From: Treponema sp.
Lineage (GTDB): Bacteria; Spirochaetota; Spirochaetia; Treponematales; Breznakiellaceae
Assembly: GCA_031255615.1 (NCBI GenBank)
Contig: JAIRSD010000107.1
Coordinates: 1 to 19,199, forward strand
DNA: 19,199 bases
Reading direction: 5' to 3'
The first letter of the stretch is position 1. The number at the start of each line of letters is the position of its first letter. Made by a program: the position numbers and the translations under genes. Positions 13,740 through 19,199 of this stretch are shown piece by piece. Below the pieces are notes generated by a model. It was not told where the DNA came from, did no database searches, and saw nothing but the letters and a program-made list of their open reading frames with translations.

Positions 13740-16352
13740 ACTGCCGGCCGCAGAATCCCCTCTTTCCCCTTTTAATTCCCCAAGAACGGCATCCAGGGCT
13801 TTCCGTAAAGCCTCCAGTTGTTCCCGGTTGTAATGCGCCCCCCCTTTCAGAAGGGGTTCCACCACGGCGGCGGCCTGCCGAAGCGTTTCCGCGCCGATAA
13901 GGGCGGCGTTGCTCTTGAGGCCGTGGACCATGCGGTAGGCATCCGCCATGGTATCATTATTTTGTCCCCCTGTATTCCCCCCCGCGCCGCCGCCCGGCGG
14001 CGGGTCTTGCGGCGGGCGGTTCGTCTGGCCGCCGTCCGGCGGCGGGTTCCGCGGGGGGCCGCGCCGCACAAGGGACAGGAGGCGTTCAAAAAAATTCTTG
14101 TTTTGGTCGTAGAAGATGCGGCGGAGTCTTTCGTAGAGTTCCCGGTTTCCCCCGGAGGCGGCAAGGCCGGTCTGATAATCTATGGCCGGCGGCGCGGAAT
14201 TGGAGGCCCCGTCCGGCAGAACGGTGTAGGAAACAGGGTCCAGGTAGAGGGAAAGGCAGTCCCACAGTTCCTGGGAGGTAAAGGGTTTCCCCAGGTGGCC
14301 GGCGATCCCGTAATGGTGGTAGAGCCCCGTATCCTGGGTCAGCACGTTGGCGGTCAGAGCCACGATGGGGCTTGAACAGCCCAGCCGTTTTATTTCGGTC
14401 GAGGCCTCCAGGCCGTCCATGACCGGCATGTGAATATCCATAAGGATAAGGCCGTAGGGCCGCCCTTCCTCCATGGCCCCGCGGACCGCCTCCAGGCCGC
14501 GGCGGCCGTTTTCCACGATATCCGCCTCCAGACCAAGGCGGCCCAAATGATCCCGGATAAGCTCCTGGTTCATGGTGTTGTCCTCGCAGACCAGGACCCT
14601 GTCCGAAAAAACCGGCCGCCGGAGTTCCCCGGGGTAGGCGGAGTCCTGGCCGCGGGTTCCGGCCCGCTGGCTGGAGAGTTCGAATTCCAGGGTAAAACTG
14701 AATTTGCTCCCGATCCCCGGCGCGCTTTCCACCTCCAGCCTGCCCCCCATGAGTTCCACCAGATTCTTGCTGATGGGGAGCCCCAGACCGGTCCCCCCAA
14801 ACTTGCGGGTGGTACTCCGGTCCGCCTGTTCAAAGGACTTAAAAACATTGGCCGCCTGCGCGGCGGTCATGCCTATCCCCGAATCCTTTACCTCGAAGTG
14901 GAGCAGCATCCTGCCGGCGGCGGCCTTTTCCGCCGTCACCATCAGTTTTACGATCCCCGTGTTGGTAAATTTAACCGCGTTGGCCAGAAGATTCAGGAGT
15001 ATCTGCCGCAGCTTCGTGGGATCCCCCAGAAGCCGGTATTCGATAACCGGTTCGGCGTAGATATATAGACCGATCCCCTTTTCCGCGGCCCGCACGCTGA
15101 TGGCGCTTTCGCAGGCCGTTATCAGATCGTGGAGGTCGAAGGGGATCTTTTCCAAAACGATCTTCCCCGCCTCGATCTTGGACACATCCAGGATGTCGTT
15201 CAGGATGCCCAAAAGATCCCTGGCGCTGTTCCGAATTTTTTCCAGGTAGCCCCGGGTCTGCGCCGCCAGGCCGGCGTGTTCCAGGGCGAGCTCCGCGAAA
15301 CCGATGATGCCGTTCATGGGGGTGCGGATTTCATGGCTCATGTTGGCCAGGAAGGCGGTCTTCATGTCGGAATGTTCCTTCGCCGTCTCCGCCGCCCGGC
15401 GCATCGCCCGGGAAACGGCCAGGAGCAGCGCCAAAACAAGCACCAGGACTATCAGGGAAAGGGTGATTTGCAGGCGGATCTGCCGCGAGATGGGGGCCTG
15501 AATCGTCTCATGATCCACCAGGGAAAAGAACTTCCACCCCGCGGCGGGGACGGCCTGGCTGTTGCAGTAGCGCCGGGCCCCGTCATAACCGGCGATAAAG
15601 ACCGATTCCCCCTCCGCCGCCGCCAGTAATTCCCGGTACACTCCGCCGTAGCTGTCGTGGACAGTCCGGTAGGTTCCGTCTTCCCCCGGCATCATCGAGG
15701 AGTCGGGATGGACCAGGATGATTCCCGATTCCCCGTCCACCAAAAAGGCGAAGCCCCGGCCTTCGGCGATGGGAATATCGTTGACCATGTTCCGTATATC
15801 GCTCAGGTAAATATCCGCCCCCAGCACCGCCAGCAGCTCCCCGCCGCGGAGGACCGCCTTGCTCAAGGCGATGCAGATGCTGCCGGTCCGGGAATCCACA
15901 TAGGGCTCGCTGACAAAGACCCGCAGGGGATTCCGGACCGCCCCCAGATACCAGTCCCGGGCGGCAAGCCGGTAATCCGCCGGCGCCTCCCATTCACCGG
16001 AAGACCAGAGACTGCCGTCGGGGTAGCCGAGGTACATCTGGAAAAAATCCGTCCCGTAGTTTTCGTAATGGGCCTCGATGATAGACTGCATATCCTCGGT
16101 CCCATAGGCCGTCATGATCCAGCCCAGGTCCTCGGCGACTCCGTTCAGGTATCCAATCTGGCTTTCCAGCCAGCCGTTAATCCGGGCGGCCCCCAGGGAA
16201 CCCTCGTATTCAATCCTCCCCAGGGACTGGCTGGTCAGGACCCGCCCCGTAAAAGCCGCGCGGGAACCGATGACAATCCCCAGGGCCGTAATACTGACTC
16301 CCAGGGCCAGAATCGTCAGTTTATACCAGGCGTTGTTTACTCTTACGGCCAT
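13677..16352 (-). CDS. Hybrid sensor histidine kinase with dCache sensor, receiver and Hpt domains
   Basis: The protein has 891 residues and is a complete phosphorelay kinase in the inner membrane. A membrane segment lies at about 12-30. An extracytoplasmic dCache-type sensor spans ~45-285 (ARDWYLGAV, GELLAVLGADIYLSDI), and a second membrane segment spans ~293-315. The HisKA domain contains NMSHEIRTPMNGIIGF with phospho-acceptor His340. The ATPase domain has the N box LLNLLANAVKF (~453-462), DSGIGM (490-495) and GGTGLGL (519-525). The receiver domain has Glu590/Asp591, phospho-acceptor Asp639 in LILMD and Lys689. The Hpt domain follows with His810 in HGLKSN. A Pro/Gly-rich insert (~764-799) interrupts the Hpt domain, and the tail carries SPAADRP repeats. 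The ligand and the output regulator are unknown. The ATG at 16352 has no evident Shine-Dalgarno; it lies 39 bp after the DinB gene and 31 bp before the MFS gene. Confidence 0.95.
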   Translation of the reverse strand: MAVRVNNAWYKLTILALGVSITALGIVIGSRAAFTGRVLTSQSLGRIEYEGSLGAARINGWLESQIGYLNGVAEDLGWIMTAYGTEDMQSIIEAHYENYGTDFFQMYLGYPDGSLWSSGEWEAPADYRLAARDWYLGAVRNPLRVFVSEPYVDSRTGSICIALSKAVLRGGELLAVLGADIYLSDIRNMVNDIPIAEGRGFAFLVDGESGIILVHPDSSMMPGEDGTYRTVHDSYGGVYRELLAAAEGESVFIAGYDGARRYCNSQAVPAAGWKFFSLVDHETIQAPISRQIRLQITLSLIVLVLVLALLLAVSRAMRRAAETAKEHSDMKTAFLANMSHEIRTPMNGIIGFAELALEHAGLAAQTRGYLEKIRNSARDLLGILNDILDVSKIEAGKIVLEKIPFDLHDLITACESAISVRAAEKGIGLYIYAEPVIEYRLLGDPTKLRQILLNLLANAVKFTNTGIVKLMVTAEKAAAGRMLLHFEVKDSGIGMTAAQAANVFKSFEQADRSTTRKFGGTGLGLPISKNLVELMGGRLEVESAPGIGSKFSFTLEFELSSQRAGTRGQDSAYPGELRRPVFSDRVLVCEDNTMNQELIRDHLGRLGLEADIVENGRRGLEAVRGAMEEGRPYGLILMDIHMPVMDGLEASTEIKRLGCSSPIVALTANVLTQDTGLYHHYGIAGHLGKPFTSQELWDCLSLYLDPVSYTVLPDGASNSAPPAIDYQTGLAASGGNRELYERLRRIFYDQNKNFFERLLSLVRRGPPRNPPPDGGQTNRPPQDPPPGGGAGGNTGGQNNDTMADAYRMVHGLKSNAALIGAETLRQAAAVVEPLLKGGAHYNREQLEALRKALDAVLGELKGERGDSAAGSPAADRPVSGSPAADRPASGG
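13983..14087. repeat. GC-rich palindromic insertion inside the Hpt-coding region
   Basis: A perfect 8-bp palindrome with a one-base loop (13987-14003) and a 6-bp one (14029-14042) both contain CCGCCG and CGGCGGCGGG. They encode the low-complexity Pro/Gly/Asn stretch within the kinase's Hpt domain. Just beyond, 14064-14087 matches the family A frame around CCGCGCAAGGGATAGGAGG at 20 of 24 positions. The reading frame is kept throughout. Confidence 0.6.
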
Positions 16353-16391
16353 AGGGCGCGGCGCATTGCGGTGAGACGCGGCAGCCGCGGC

Positions 16392-16904
16392 CTACCGGCC
16401 CCCCAGATAGGCGCTGAGGGAATTAAAATCGTTGGCCCTGCCCAGAAACTCCAGATAAAGGGAGATCATCCCCCGGTGGTGGGTCTGGTGGTTAAAGGCG
16501 TGAAGCATCAGGGCCCCGCAATTCCTTTCAGGCCCCTCCCCCGGTTTCAGCGGCCTCGCCAAATCCTCGTCCCCCAGCTCCCCCGTAAAACGTATCAGCA
16601 GCTCGTCCAGGACCCCCCGCCCCTCAAGATAATCCTCCACCCGGGGAAAGAACAACTCCGTCCTCGCGTAATCCCGGTTCAGGAGAGGATCCTTCGCCGC
16701 CTCGAACGCCCCGCTCCGGGCAAAACGGCCGAACCAGGTAAGATCCCAGTAGTACGTATGGGAACAGATACTGCGGATCGAAGGAAAATAGCCCCCCAGA
16801 TTTTTCTCCCACTCCCCCGCGTCCAGACCCTGAATAAGCTCGTTCATCTTCCCGTTGGCCGCCCTGTTGTAAGCCGCCAGCATCCTTACCGTATCGCTTT
16901 GCAC
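16392..16904 (-). CDS. DinB-family protein
   Basis: The protein has 170 residues, the usual size for the DinB/YfiT-like four-helix-bundle superfamily, whose members are putative metal-dependent enzymes, often thiol transferases, with roles mostly unproven. Likely metal ligands are His49 in SICSHTYYWDLTW, and His139 and His143 in HAFNHQTHHRGM, matching the family's H...HxxxH pattern. The start is a GTG at 16904 with a strong AGGAGG Shine-Dalgarno five bases upstream; an ATG at 16909 is in a different frame. It is the first gene of the minus-strand run leading to the histidine kinase 39 bp downstream. No signal peptide is visible, so it is cytoplasmic. Confidence 0.88.
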   Translation of the reverse strand: MQSDTVRMLAAYNRAANGKMNELIQGLDAGEWEKNLGGYFPSIRSICSHTYYWDLTWFGRFARSGAFEAAKDPLLNRDYARTELFFPRVEDYLEGRGVLDELLIRFTGELGDEDLARPLKPGEGPERNCGALMLHAFNHQTHHRGMISLYLEFLGRANDFNSLSAYLGGR

Positions 16905-16934
16905 AGCATCCTCCTGGCATTAAGTATACACCGG

Positions 16935-16940
16935 ATTATA
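16935..16940 (-). promoter_or_regulatory. -10 box upstream of the DinB gene
   Basis: A perfect TATAAT lies on the minus strand about 30 bp before the GTG start, giving a short leader that contains the Shine-Dalgarno. The -35 is weak (a TTTGGG-like word 16 bp further up). It probably also drives the kinase gene. The 16941-17027 sequence behind it holds nothing else I can name. Confidence 0.45.
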
Positions 16941-17027
16941 ATACGGCAAAGCGCATCCCAAAGGAAGCCGCCGCGGACAACGGGGACCCGCAATCCCAGC
17001 CTGAATACGCCGCATACAGCGTGTCTG

Positions 17028-17206
17028 TTGGGCGCATTTTTTTGCTCCGCAAAAAAACCGGGCTATCCGGGGCTCCGCTCCGCTCCGGCCCCGCCTCCGG
17101 CGTGGCTGCTCCGCACCCCTCCTATCCCTTGCGCGGGCGGCTGCCGCGCCCGGCGCGGCAGCCCGGGGAGTCTTCCCGCCGTATGGAGTTTCGCTCCGCG
17201 AAACTC
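17028..17206 (-). repeat. Family A element, third copy
   Basis: It is oriented like the left arm of the 5118-5518 element: TTGGGCGCAT (17028-17037), T7-GCTCCGC-A7 (17037-17057), ACCGGGCTATCC, then TATCCCTTGCGCGGG and the terminal GAGTTTCGC stem (17186-17206). The A/T hairpin is identical to the left arm at 5127-5147 except for one loop base. Between the frame motifs it has a GGGGCTCCGC...GGCCCC segment, and after them a perfect 12-bp GGCTGCCGCGCC stem with a one-base loop (17139-17163). It forms the first part of the 836-bp gene-free region 16905-17740. Confidence 0.85.
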
Positions 17207-17385
17207 AGAAAACCCGCGCCCCGCCGCTCCGTCCCCCAGGTGCAACCAGACCGGCCATGCGGATGCAGGCATGCACCGCCAGGGCGCAGGAAGGCGGGCA
17301 GGGAGCGGAAGAAATTTACCACGAAGGCGAGGAAGGCGCACGAAGGGCGGAGCTTGAAGGCGCCTTTTCATTCCTTCGTGTTCCT

Positions 17386-17403
17386 GGCGAGCCGCAGCTC
17401 GCC
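17386..17403. repeat. GGCGAGC/GCTCGCC palindrome, copy 2
   Basis: It has the same 7-bp stem as the 10539-10556 palindrome, in the same place within a family B unit but inverted, with the loop CGCA. It is flanked by CCTGG and CCTTGG. Confidence 0.8.
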
Positions 17404-17537
17404 TTGGTGCCCCTTCGTGGTTAAAATTCTTGTTCCCGGTTGTTTTTGTCCGCAGATTACGCAGTTTTTTACGGCAAAGGCGAGGAAGGCGCACGAAGGG
17501 CGGGGCTTGAAAGTGCTTTTCATTCCTTCGTGTTCCT

Positions 17538-17555
17538 GGCGAGCCGCGGCTCGCC
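17538..17555. repeat. GGCGAGC/GCTCGCC palindrome, copy 3
   Basis: This is an 18-base perfect palindrome (loop CGCG is itself self-complementary), at the same position in the next family B unit. It is flanked by CCTGG on the left and CCTGG on the right. Confidence 0.8.
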
Positions 17556-17613
17556 CTGGTGGTAAATTTTATCCTCATATCTGGTTTTTAGACCAAGCAG
17601 CCTACCAGGGCCT

Positions 17614-17719
17614 GTCATTGCGCTCGGAAAATTGCCGAACGGCAATTTTCCGAGCGAAGCAATCCAGTGTTGAGGCGGCCCTGCATAGATTGCTTCGGCG
17701 CTATGCGCCTCGCAATGAC
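17614..17719. repeat. REP-like inverted pair, GTCATTGCG ... GAAGCAATC
   Basis: Unit 1 (17614-17664) starts GTCATTGCG and ends GAAGCAATC. Between them is a perfect 17-bp stem with a two-base loop (17621-17656). Unit 2 (17688-17719) is the inverse, GATTGCTTC...CGCAATGAC, with a short GGCGC/GCGCC hairpin instead. Elements with CATTGCGAG and GAAGCAATC ends are widespread in bacterial genomes. The pair lies 20 bp downstream of the stop of the minus-strand lipoprotein gene, a usual place for REP-type elements. It could act as a 3' mRNA stabiliser, but there is no T-run. Confidence 0.85.
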
Positions 17720-17740
17720 GAGGGCGGGAAGGAGCAGCTT

Positions 17741-18751
17741 TTAATTTATTACCATCAAACGCGCCTTCCATATTTCAGTGGCGTTCTGAACATTGGCGAT
17801 AAAAAATATCTCGTTGTTTATTCCCCATGATGGTGAGAATACGTCTACATTCCCGCTCGTAAGCTGGGTAAGACCCGTCCCGTTCGCGTTCATTAAAAAC
17901 AAATGCTGCCGCTCCGTTTCACTCCTTTTTTTCGTGATCAGGGTTTTAATTGAGCTGAGAAAACTTTTTGTCGTGGCGGTAATAAAAGTGTTCGCCCCTT
18001 TCGCGAACAGTATGTATTTACCGTCCCTGGAATAACTTGGCTGCGAACAGGATTCTATAACATTCCGGTTTCTGTCCGTGGTCGCCGAATATATCTGTGT
18101 CATCTGGTTGTTTTCCATATTCATTTCGAATACGCTGCCGTCCTTGATGAACACAAATTTGTTTTCTGTCGGGTGCCAGCTTGGCGAGTTTCCTTCTCCA
18201 AGCATGGTAATTTCAGAGCCGTCATCCTTTAACCGTACCAGATGCCTCACGCCGTTGATGCCGGTTTCACATAAAATATCGTGCCCCTTTAGGCTTGGCC
18301 GGCTGTCAAAGTCGCCTATGGAATTTCTGGTGATGTAAGTTTTTCCGCCTCCGGAGATGTTTGATTTTACCAGCTTGCTCGACCCGCCTTCGTACACGAC
18401 ATATATAAAGCCTGCATTGTCGTCATACCAGACAGGCCCGAATGACGGTTCTGTTACAACCGGCGTTTTTGACGGCAGGTTCGCGTCTCTGAGCAGCATT
18501 ACCGAAAACTGGTCAAACGAAACGTATGTGTCAACATTCGTAATGTTTGCCTCACAGTAGAGTATTTTCGAACCGTCGGGTGAAACGCGGACGGCATCTT
18601 TCCGAAAACGGTTGTCGGTAACCCTGATGACATTTGACAGCGACGCGGAGTCATAGGTGATTATGTCTGCTGTCCTTGTCGCGCATCCCGCAAACAGCAC
18701 GGCGAAAAACGCCGCAACGAGAAACGTTTTTAAAAAATTAACTCTAGCCAT
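17741..18751 (-). CDS. TolB-like beta-propeller lipoprotein
   Basis: The protein has 336 residues. A lipoprotein signal peptide ends with the lipobox LFAGC (Cys23). The remainder reads as repeated propeller blades of the WD40-like/PD40 type found in TolB: RVSPDGSKILYCE, EPSFGPVWYDDNAGFIYVV, SPSWHPTENKFVFI, QPSYSRDGKYILFA and FSPSWGINNEIFFI. Such proteins sit in the cell envelope and bind other proteins or peptides; the partner is unknown. The ATG at 18751 has an AAGGAG Shine-Dalgarno six bases upstream. Its base composition is clearly more AT-rich than the rest of the window, with many Asn, Ile, Lys and Phe codons. It lies beside an IS630-type gene, so recent acquisition is plausible. No clear promoter was recognised. 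Confidence 0.85.
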   Translation of the reverse strand: MARVNFLKTFLVAAFFAVLFAGCATRTADIITYDSASLSNVIRVTDNRFRKDAVRVSPDGSKILYCEANITNVDTYVSFDQFSVMLLRDANLPSKTPVVTEPSFGPVWYDDNAGFIYVVYEGGSSKLVKSNISGGGKTYITRNSIGDFDSRPSLKGHDILCETGINGVRHLVRLKDDGSEITMLGEGNSPSWHPTENKFVFIKDGSVFEMNMENNQMTQIYSATTDRNRNVIESCSQPSYSRDGKYILFAKGANTFITATTKSFLSSIKTLITKKRSETERQHLFLMNANGTGLTQLTSGNVDVFSPSWGINNEIFFIANVQNATEIWKARLMVIN

Positions 18752-18858
18752 TCTTTCTCCTTAAAAGAAGAAGCATGCGTCTGAAATCTTTTTTATCTTG
18801 AACCTGACAGGGTCCCGGTTACATTGGCCAATTTTAATCTGAAGTGCGAAAATAGAAG

Positions 18859-18894
18859 GGCATAGAAACGGCATAGTAAACACGGTAGAATAAA
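18859..18894 (+). repeat. Short direct repeats, GGCATAGAAAC-like
   Basis: GGCATAGAAAC (18859-18869), GGCATAGTAAAC (18870-18881) and a weaker CGGTAGAATAAA (18883-18894) follow one another every 11-13 bp, about one helical turn. They lie 30-65 bp before a Shine-Dalgarno and ATG and could be a regulator-binding site. The TAGAAT within the third repeat could be a -10 box. Confidence 0.35.
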
Positions 18895-18913
18895 GTTGCA
18901 AAAACACTCTATC

Positions 18914-18942
18914 GGAGGTTAACGATGCCGTACACACTATAG
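18914..18942 (+). pseudogene. Ribosome-binding site and five-codon reading frame, possibly an IS-interrupted gene start
   Basis: A perfect GGAGG (18914-18918) precedes an ATG (18925) by six bases, but the frame reads only Met-Pro-Tyr-Thr-Leu before TAG. The stop lies in an ACTATAGTATATTG stretch just ahead of the IS630-type transposase. IS630 elements insert at TA dinucleotides, so the simplest reading is a gene cut by the insertion after its fourth or fifth codon. A leader peptide is an alternative. Confidence 0.4.
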
Positions 18943-19199
18943 TATATTGCACTAACAAGTATCAGGTTTTTCATAGGATCGTCCAATAATGTTAATATGG
19001 CATACAGCGCGGATTATCGAAAAGCGGCGATTGCTTTCAAGCAGGCCGGACACACATTCAAAGAGTTGAAAGAGGCGTTCAAAATAACATCCCGAACTTA
19101 TTATCAGCGGATTGAAATACTGGAAACAAGCGGCAGCGCCAGGGTCGAAATCAAGCGGACGCGCAGAGGCAAAATTGACCCTGACGCGTATCTCCGCGA
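18938..19199 (+). mobile_element. Left end of an IS630-family insertion sequence, cut by the window edge
   Basis: The element is inferred from the transposase start at 18997. Its left boundary probably falls at one of the TA dinucleotides near 18938-18946, but without the right end the inverted repeats cannot be verified. Confidence 0.5.
18997..19199 (+). CDS. IS630-family transposase, N-terminal part (partial)
   Basis: The first 67 residues are visible before the window ends. They read MAYSADYRKAAIAFKQAGHT then FKELKEAFKITSRTYYQRIE, the N-terminal helix-turn-helix DNA-binding domain of IS630-type transposases (MAYS-D-R pattern, G-H-T-F-KEL). This is followed by a basic linker and DPDAYLR, where the family commonly has NPDAYL. 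The DDE catalytic domain lies outside the window, so intactness cannot be judged. The ATG at 18997 has no clear Shine-Dalgarno, common in insertion sequences. Confidence 0.85.
   Translation, partial: MAYSADYRKAAIAFKQAGHTFKELKEAFKITSRTYYQRIEILETSGSARVEIKRTRRGKIDPDAYLR

Larger units (their letters stand above)
17308..17600 (-). repeat. Family B repeats, cluster 3, mostly inverted
   Basis: Two units in the opposite orientation to clusters 1 and 2 begin with TTTACCACGAAGGCGAGG (from about 17314) and with GGCAAAGGCGAGGAAGGCGC (from about 17473). Each ends in a TTCCTTCGTGTTCCTGG block followed by a palindrome. The last ~45 bp (TGGTAAATTTTATCCTCATA, TTTTTAGACCAAGCAGCC) switch back to the forward orientation, so the cluster is a mosaic. 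There are no credible genes. Confidence 0.85.

Noticed and set aside
15657..17357. A 566-codon plus-strand open frame opposite the kinase and DinB genes
   Set aside because: It covers certain genes on the other strand and runs on into repeats. The translation has no recognisable domain.
18761..18958. A 65-codon minus-strand frame upstream of the propeller gene
   Set aside because: It has no ribosome-binding site or recognisable features, and it covers the probable control region and insertion-sequence boundary.

Overview
The window looks like part of the chromosome of a GC-rich spirochaete of the Treponema / termite- and cockroach-gut treponeme type. This is an inference from gene style, namely small secreted proteins with treponeme-like signal peptides, an Mla-type lipid transport set and a dCache hybrid kinase. 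No rRNA or other phylogenetic marker is present. I found no tRNA, rRNA or CRISPR array.

Layout, left to right. 1-625: tandem array of a ~190-bp intergenic repeat (called family B here). 652-3514 (minus strand): three exported proteins of unknown function: a barrel-like envelope protein, a TPR-like protein with a C-terminal membrane anchor, and a small secreted protein. Terminator-like hairpins lie between the first and second. 3800-10409 (plus strand): argG, a composite inverted-repeat element, then a tight run argH-mlaE-mlaF-mlaD-TPR lipoprotein. This joins the last two steps of arginine synthesis to a phospholipid ABC transporter. 10440-11207: second family B array. 11208-16904 (minus strand): an MBL-fold hydrolase, an MFS transporter, a large hybrid histidine kinase and a DinB-fold protein. 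The last three are separated by only 31-39 bp and could be co-transcribed. 17028-17740: a pile-up of three repeat families. 17741-18751 (minus strand): a TolB-like beta-propeller lipoprotein, visibly more AT-rich. 18997 to the right edge: the start of an IS630-family transposase.

The most unusual content is between genes. Three unrelated repeat families share one design: a conserved sequence frame encloses a short perfect palindrome whose stem differs from copy to copy or is inserted or absent. In family A (5118-5518, 12177-12381, 17028-17206) the same slot between two constant motifs holds an A/T hairpin in two copies and G/C hairpins in two others. In the REP-like pair (17614-17719) one copy holds a perfect 17-bp stem. 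In family B a short GGCGAGC/GCTCGCC palindrome is present in some units and absent in others. A GC-rich palindromic stretch also sits in frame inside the Hpt domain of the histidine kinase, next to a 24-base match to the family A frame. This suggests that palindromes are being inserted or exchanged at preferred sites in this genome. I consider it the best candidate for something undescribed.

Functional reading: ArgG and ArgH convert citrulline and aspartate to arginine and fumarate. MlaE, MlaF and MlaD form an inner-membrane lipid ABC transporter with its substrate-binding MCE protein, probably helped by the TPR lipoprotein. The hybrid kinase senses an extracellular ligand and runs a phosphorelay; its output regulator is not in the window.
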